Part shown: positions 6,549-8,589 of the stretch, piece by piece
Position numbering within the stretch: the stretch's first letter is position 1
Layout: the number at the start of each line of letters is the position of its first letter
Assembly (NCBI GenBank): GCA_027080605.1
Contig: JALWRO010000047.1
Span: 1 to 8,589, forward strand
Direction: 5' to 3'
Length of the DNA stretch: 8,589 nucleotides
From: Campylobacterales bacterium
GTDB taxonomy: Bacteria; Campylobacterota; Campylobacteria; Campylobacterales; QNZT01
Translations under genes and position numbers: made by a program
Notes under the pieces: model-generated
The model's database searches: none
Told to the model about the DNA's origin: nothing
What the model saw: only the letters and a program-made list of their open reading frames with translations

Positions 6549-6684
6549 CGTTACCTCCTTTTTGGGTATGTACTATCTCTACTTTTTGAGGTTTGTCTTC
6601 TTCTCCTATTGCACAAAATGCTAAGATTACCACTAAAATAAACATACAAACATAGCAGAGAAAATTATTCTTTTTTTCAAGCAT
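6538..6684 (-). CDS. Small single-pass membrane protein between corA and cmr1 (48 aa, unknown function)
   Basis: This short gene fills what would otherwise be a 128-bp gap. Its ATG (6684-6682) overlaps the corA stop by eight bases (ATGCTTGA), and its TAA (6540-6538) lies inside cmr1, 11 bases past the cmr1 start. AAAAAGGG ends six bases before the ATG. The product has a short charged N-terminus (MLEKKNN), one hydrophobic segment at about residues 8-27 with cysteines 10, 13 and 24, and a polar, charged tail of about 21 residues (EEDKPQKVEIV onwards). It looks like a single membrane helix, probably with the N-terminus inside. LAFC is not a proper lipobox, so a lipoprotein is unlikely. I recognise no family. 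Coupling to corA suggests a partner or regulator of the CorA-like effector, which is inference. Confidence 0.7.
   Translation of the reverse strand: MLEKKNNFLCYVCMFILVVILAFCAIGEEDKPQKVEIVHTQKGGNGVK
6553..6559 (-). promoter_or_regulatory. Strong Shine-Dalgarno for cmr1 inside the small ORF
   Basis: AGGAGGT on the minus strand, with five bases (counted from AGGAGG) to the GTG start of cmr1. It lies inside the last codons of the 48-aa ORF, so ribosomes translating that ORF would pass over it. It is the strongest ribosome-binding site in the operon and justifies the non-ATG start. Confidence 0.8.
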
Positions 6685-8185
6685 CTTTTACCCTTTTTAT
6701 GACTCTGTCAAAAGCTTTATAGCCTATGATACCGCTTAGAAGTACAGCAATCAGACCTGCAATTAGCGATATCCAGGATTTTTGATAGTCAAATATACCC
6801 ATACTCAAAAGTGCAATCATGAGTGATGGAAATATAAACACACCGCTTATGAGTTGTAAGAGGTCATCGTGTTTTTTCGTTGCTTGCAAATCTGCAAATT
6901 CAAAGAGTTTGGTAAACTTGTTGTCAAGTTTTTCTATGTGTTCGTCGATACGCATCTGCTTTCGAATCATCTCATAGAGTTCTATCCCCTGATCCTGGTG
7001 GGTGACTTCTTTGAAGTAGAGTCTGTTGTAAAAGGTGAGGTAAAGCTCGTAAAGCTTTTCAAGTTTGTCGATATCTTTTTTATTGGCGATTGCTGCTATC
7101 TCATCTGAAAAACGGATTATGGATGCTCTGGTTGCGAGTGCAAGCAAGACCATTTGGAAGTACATCGTTTTTGTATGTACAGGGATAAAGTCAGCATTAT
7201 TTTTTTTGAGGCTATGAGTTAAAACAGCGAATGAATATCTGGTGATTCCATAGATTGTTCCGTATTCGGTCCATCTGATGTATGTGGCGTCTGTGAGTAG
7301 TTGTTCTTTCATAGAAGAATTTTGGACTGTAGTCCAGTCATTATCAACAAATACATATTTGTACCAGTCATCACTTTCATAATAGTTTCGGCATTTACTA
7401 ATAGTTGCAGAAAGTTGATTGTTTCCATACCATGAAATGACAAACATCCTGTCATCTAAAATAGGTTGTATGTAATATTTTTGTGTTTCATCTTTATTCT
7501 GTGTAAAAGAAGTTCCAAGCAGTGTCAGGATATGTGAACCTATGACAATATCTGAGTTTGGTTGAAATTCAAAATTTTCAATGATTTTTTTATCTTCTAA
7601 CCCTTCGATAATAATTTTATCAGCTAAAAATGATTTTTTTGTTTCTTCTGTATTGATATTTTTGATATATTGTGGATAGATCCTTCTTCCAAAGTCATTG
7701 ATTTTGAGTATGTCTTTAAAATCTGGATATTTGTTGTTTTCAAGTTGTATGGAGAGGATAGCAACCCCGGTTGCAAAGGCTTTTAACGAGACTTGTTTGA
7801 TATTTAATTCATATGATTTTTCTTGTTCTTTGAGATAGATGATGAGTTTTGCATCATCTGAAAGACCTTCTCTTGTGTAGTCACATGAAATAGTATCTTT
7901 TTCATCAAGATTGTAGATGGCATCTCTGGCGTAATCGTAAAAATAGGCATATTCGTTATAGATGGGGTCTTCATGTTTTTCGAGAGCTTTTTTTAAGTTA
8001 AATTTTGAGCTTTTCCAGTTTTTAAAATCGAAACAACCTTGTTTATTCTTACCTTTATTTGAACGTTTCAGACGTTCATCGATGGTGTGTTTTTTATAAA
8101 ACGCAAACTCATTATCAAACCCCTCTTCATTCCAGTCAAACCGAAACGGAAACATAAAGATATGCGAGCTATACAAATTTGCCAA
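6677..8185 (-). CDS. CorA-like membrane protein, putative CRISPR type III signalling effector
   Basis: The 502-aa protein has a large soluble N-terminal part, a long charged helical stretch before the membrane (about 385-440), and two C-terminal transmembrane helices (about 442-464 and 471-490) with a short loop, ending in a basic tail. This is the CorA cation-channel plan. The first helix has the CorA-like FIFPSLMI pattern, but where CorA has GMN this protein reads MGI (SMGIF), so ordinary Mg2+ selectivity is doubtful. CorA-like proteins are known partners of type III-B systems with HD-less Cmr2; in Bacteroides fragilis the messenger is SAM-AMP. Being the first gene of the cmr operon, it is the likely membrane-disrupting effector. 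The start is TTG (8185-8183), supported by AAAGGA five bases upstream; the first in-frame ATG is ten codons further in. Confidence 0.8.
   Translation of the reverse strand: MANLYSSHIFMFPFRFDWNEEGFDNEFAFYKKHTIDERLKRSNKGKNKQGCFDFKNWKSSKFNLKKALEKHEDPIYNEYAYFYDYARDAIYNLDEKDTISCDYTREGLSDDAKLIIYLKEQEKSYELNIKQVSLKAFATGVAILSIQLENNKYPDFKDILKINDFGRRIYPQYIKNINTEETKKSFLADKIIIEGLEDKKIIENFEFQPNSDIVIGSHILTLLGTSFTQNKDETQKYYIQPILDDRMFVISWYGNNQLSATISKCRNYYESDDWYKYVFVDNDWTTVQNSSMKEQLLTDATYIRWTEYGTIYGITRYSFAVLTHSLKKNNADFIPVHTKTMYFQMVLLALATRASIIRFSDEIAAIANKKDIDKLEKLYELYLTFYNRLYFKEVTHQDQGIELYEMIRKQMRIDEHIEKLDNKFTKLFEFADLQATKKHDDLLQLISGVFIFPSLMIALLSMGIFDYQKSWISLIAGLIAVLLSGIIGYKAFDRVIKRVKDA
6691..6698 (-). promoter_or_regulatory. 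Ribosome-binding site of the 48-aa ORF
   Basis: AAAAAGGG on the minus strand, six bases before the ATG at 6684, inside the last codons of the corA-like gene. It supports real translation of the small ORF. Confidence 0.6.
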
Positions 8186-8190
8186 AGTAA

Positions 8191-8196
8191 TCCTTT
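8191..8196 (-). promoter_or_regulatory. Ribosome-binding site supporting the TTG start of the corA-like gene
   Basis: AAAGGA on the minus strand, followed by TTACT and the TTG start. No ATG or GTG start with comparable spacing is nearby, so this site decides the start. Confidence 0.7.
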
Positions 8197-8212
8197 GTTT
8201 TCACTTCTAATA

Positions 8213-8240
8213 ATTGTAACTAATATTTTATTAATTTAAA
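8213..8240 (-). promoter_or_regulatory. Candidate promoter of the corA-cmr operon
   Basis: TTTAAA (8240-8235) and TACAAT (8218-8213) on the minus strand are separated by 16 bases, matching sigma-70 boxes at four and five of six positions. This would give a leader of about 20-25 nt to the TTG start. The whole 8186-8303 stretch is very AT-rich, so chance matches are likely. No operator-like palindrome is seen here. Confidence 0.35.
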
Positions 8241-8303
8241 GGATTTGATTAGATAATTTTGACTTTTGGTAATATAAGGTTTTGTAGTATTCATATTTAT
8301 AAA

Positions 8304-8329
8304 GGTGTGGCGAGGACGCCACACCCTAC
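8304..8329 (-). repeat. REP-like hairpin headed by GTAG
   Basis: On the minus strand GTAG (8329-8326) is followed directly by GGTGTGGCG, a TCCT loop and CGCCACACC: a perfect 9-bp, G/C-rich stem in an AT-rich gap. A GTAG tetranucleotide next to a hairpin is the layout of REP elements mobilised by RAYT (REP-associated tyrosine) transposases. It lies after the stop of the AsmA-like gene and before the corA promoter, and may also serve as that gene's terminator, though only three T follow the stem. Confidence 0.6.
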
Positions 8330-8364
8330 GGGGTTTATGTATGATGTCAGAAGGAGGTTTGGAC

Positions 8365-8589
8365 TTAAAATAGTCCTTTAATCAATCCTTTCAGCGCGTC
8401 TTCCGGATTTGATGCGTTGTTGTCTCCCAGACCAAACTTTTTAAGTTTTTCGGTTACTTTTTGTTTGGTTTTGTCGCTGATTTTTTTATCTATAAAGCGG
8501 TTGATCTCTTTGACTGCTTTTTGTTTGAGGTATTTTGAACTGTCCAGTTTGACTTTGGGTTTTTGGAGGTCGCCTTTGAGGGTTCCTGT
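8365..8589 (-). CDS. C-terminal end of an AsmA-like protein (partial)
   Basis: A continuous minus-strand frame enters from the right edge and ends at TAA (8367-8365), giving the last 74 residues. The fragment begins TGTLKGDLQKPKVKLD, which resembles the strand-forming G....P.V.LD pattern near the C-terminus of AsmA-family envelope proteins, followed by a lysine-rich helical region and a GLIKGLF end. AsmA-like proteins span the periplasm and help outer-membrane assembly or lipid transport. The assignment is tentative because only the tail is visible. The gene is co-directional with the cmr operon but is separated by 179 bp with a hairpin and a candidate promoter, so it is probably a separate chromosomal gene and marks the right border of the CRISPR locus. 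Confidence 0.6.
   Translation of the reverse strand, partial: TGTLKGDLQKPKVKLDSSKYLKQKAVKEINRFIDKKISDKTKQKVTEKLKKFGLGDNNASNPEDALKGLIKGLF

Noticed and set aside
6607..6625. Lipoprotein signal in the 48-aa ORF (LAFC)
   Set aside because: The residue before the cysteine is Phe, not Gly, Ala or Ser, and the hydrophobic segment is long enough for a plain membrane helix.
6677..8185. Housekeeping magnesium transporter CorA
   Set aside because: The GMN motif is missing, the soluble domain is much longer than in ordinary CorA, and the gene is coupled to the cmr operon.

Overview
The window is an AT-rich bacterial locus dominated by a type III-B (Cmr) CRISPR-Cas operon, all on the minus strand. Reading in the direction of transcription (right to left) it holds: the last 74 codons of an AsmA-like gene; a 179-bp intergenic gap with a GTAG-headed hairpin (REP-like) and a candidate promoter; a CorA-like two-helix membrane protein starting at a TTG; a previously hidden 48-codon single-pass membrane protein gene; cmr1, cmr2 (cas10), cmr3, cmr4, cmr5 and cmr6; a 470-bp non-coding stretch filled with palindromic repeats; and, at the left edge, one CRISPR repeat. 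Composition, codon use and the type of neighbours suggest a Campylobacterota (epsilonproteobacterial) host such as a Sulfurimonas/Sulfurovum relative, but no gene here fixes the taxonomy.

The eight consecutive genes from the CorA-like gene to cmr6 either overlap or are separated by at most one base, so they are almost certainly one translationally coupled operon. Cmr1, 3, 4 and 6 are RAMP proteins with recognisable glycine-rich loops, Cmr4 keeps the Asp expected to cleave target RNA, and Cmr2 keeps the GGDD nucleotidyl-cyclase/polymerase motif but has no HD nuclease domain and no paired zinc-finger cysteines. The complex should therefore cut target RNA and make a nucleotide second messenger, but not cut DNA through an HD domain. 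The first gene of the operon, the CorA-like protein, is the obvious membrane effector of that signal. HD-less Cmr2 plus CorA is the arrangement known from Bacteroides fragilis, where the messenger is SAM-AMP. No NrN phosphodiesterase or SAM-AMP lyase gene is seen here.

The most interesting unexplained items are (1) the 48-aa membrane protein wedged between corA and cmr1, overlapping both, and (2) the palindromic GTTYGCAAACCG motif, repeated at roughly 120-bp intervals and in inverted pairs across the presumed CRISPR leader between cmr6 and the array. No cas6, cas1 or cas2 is present in the window.
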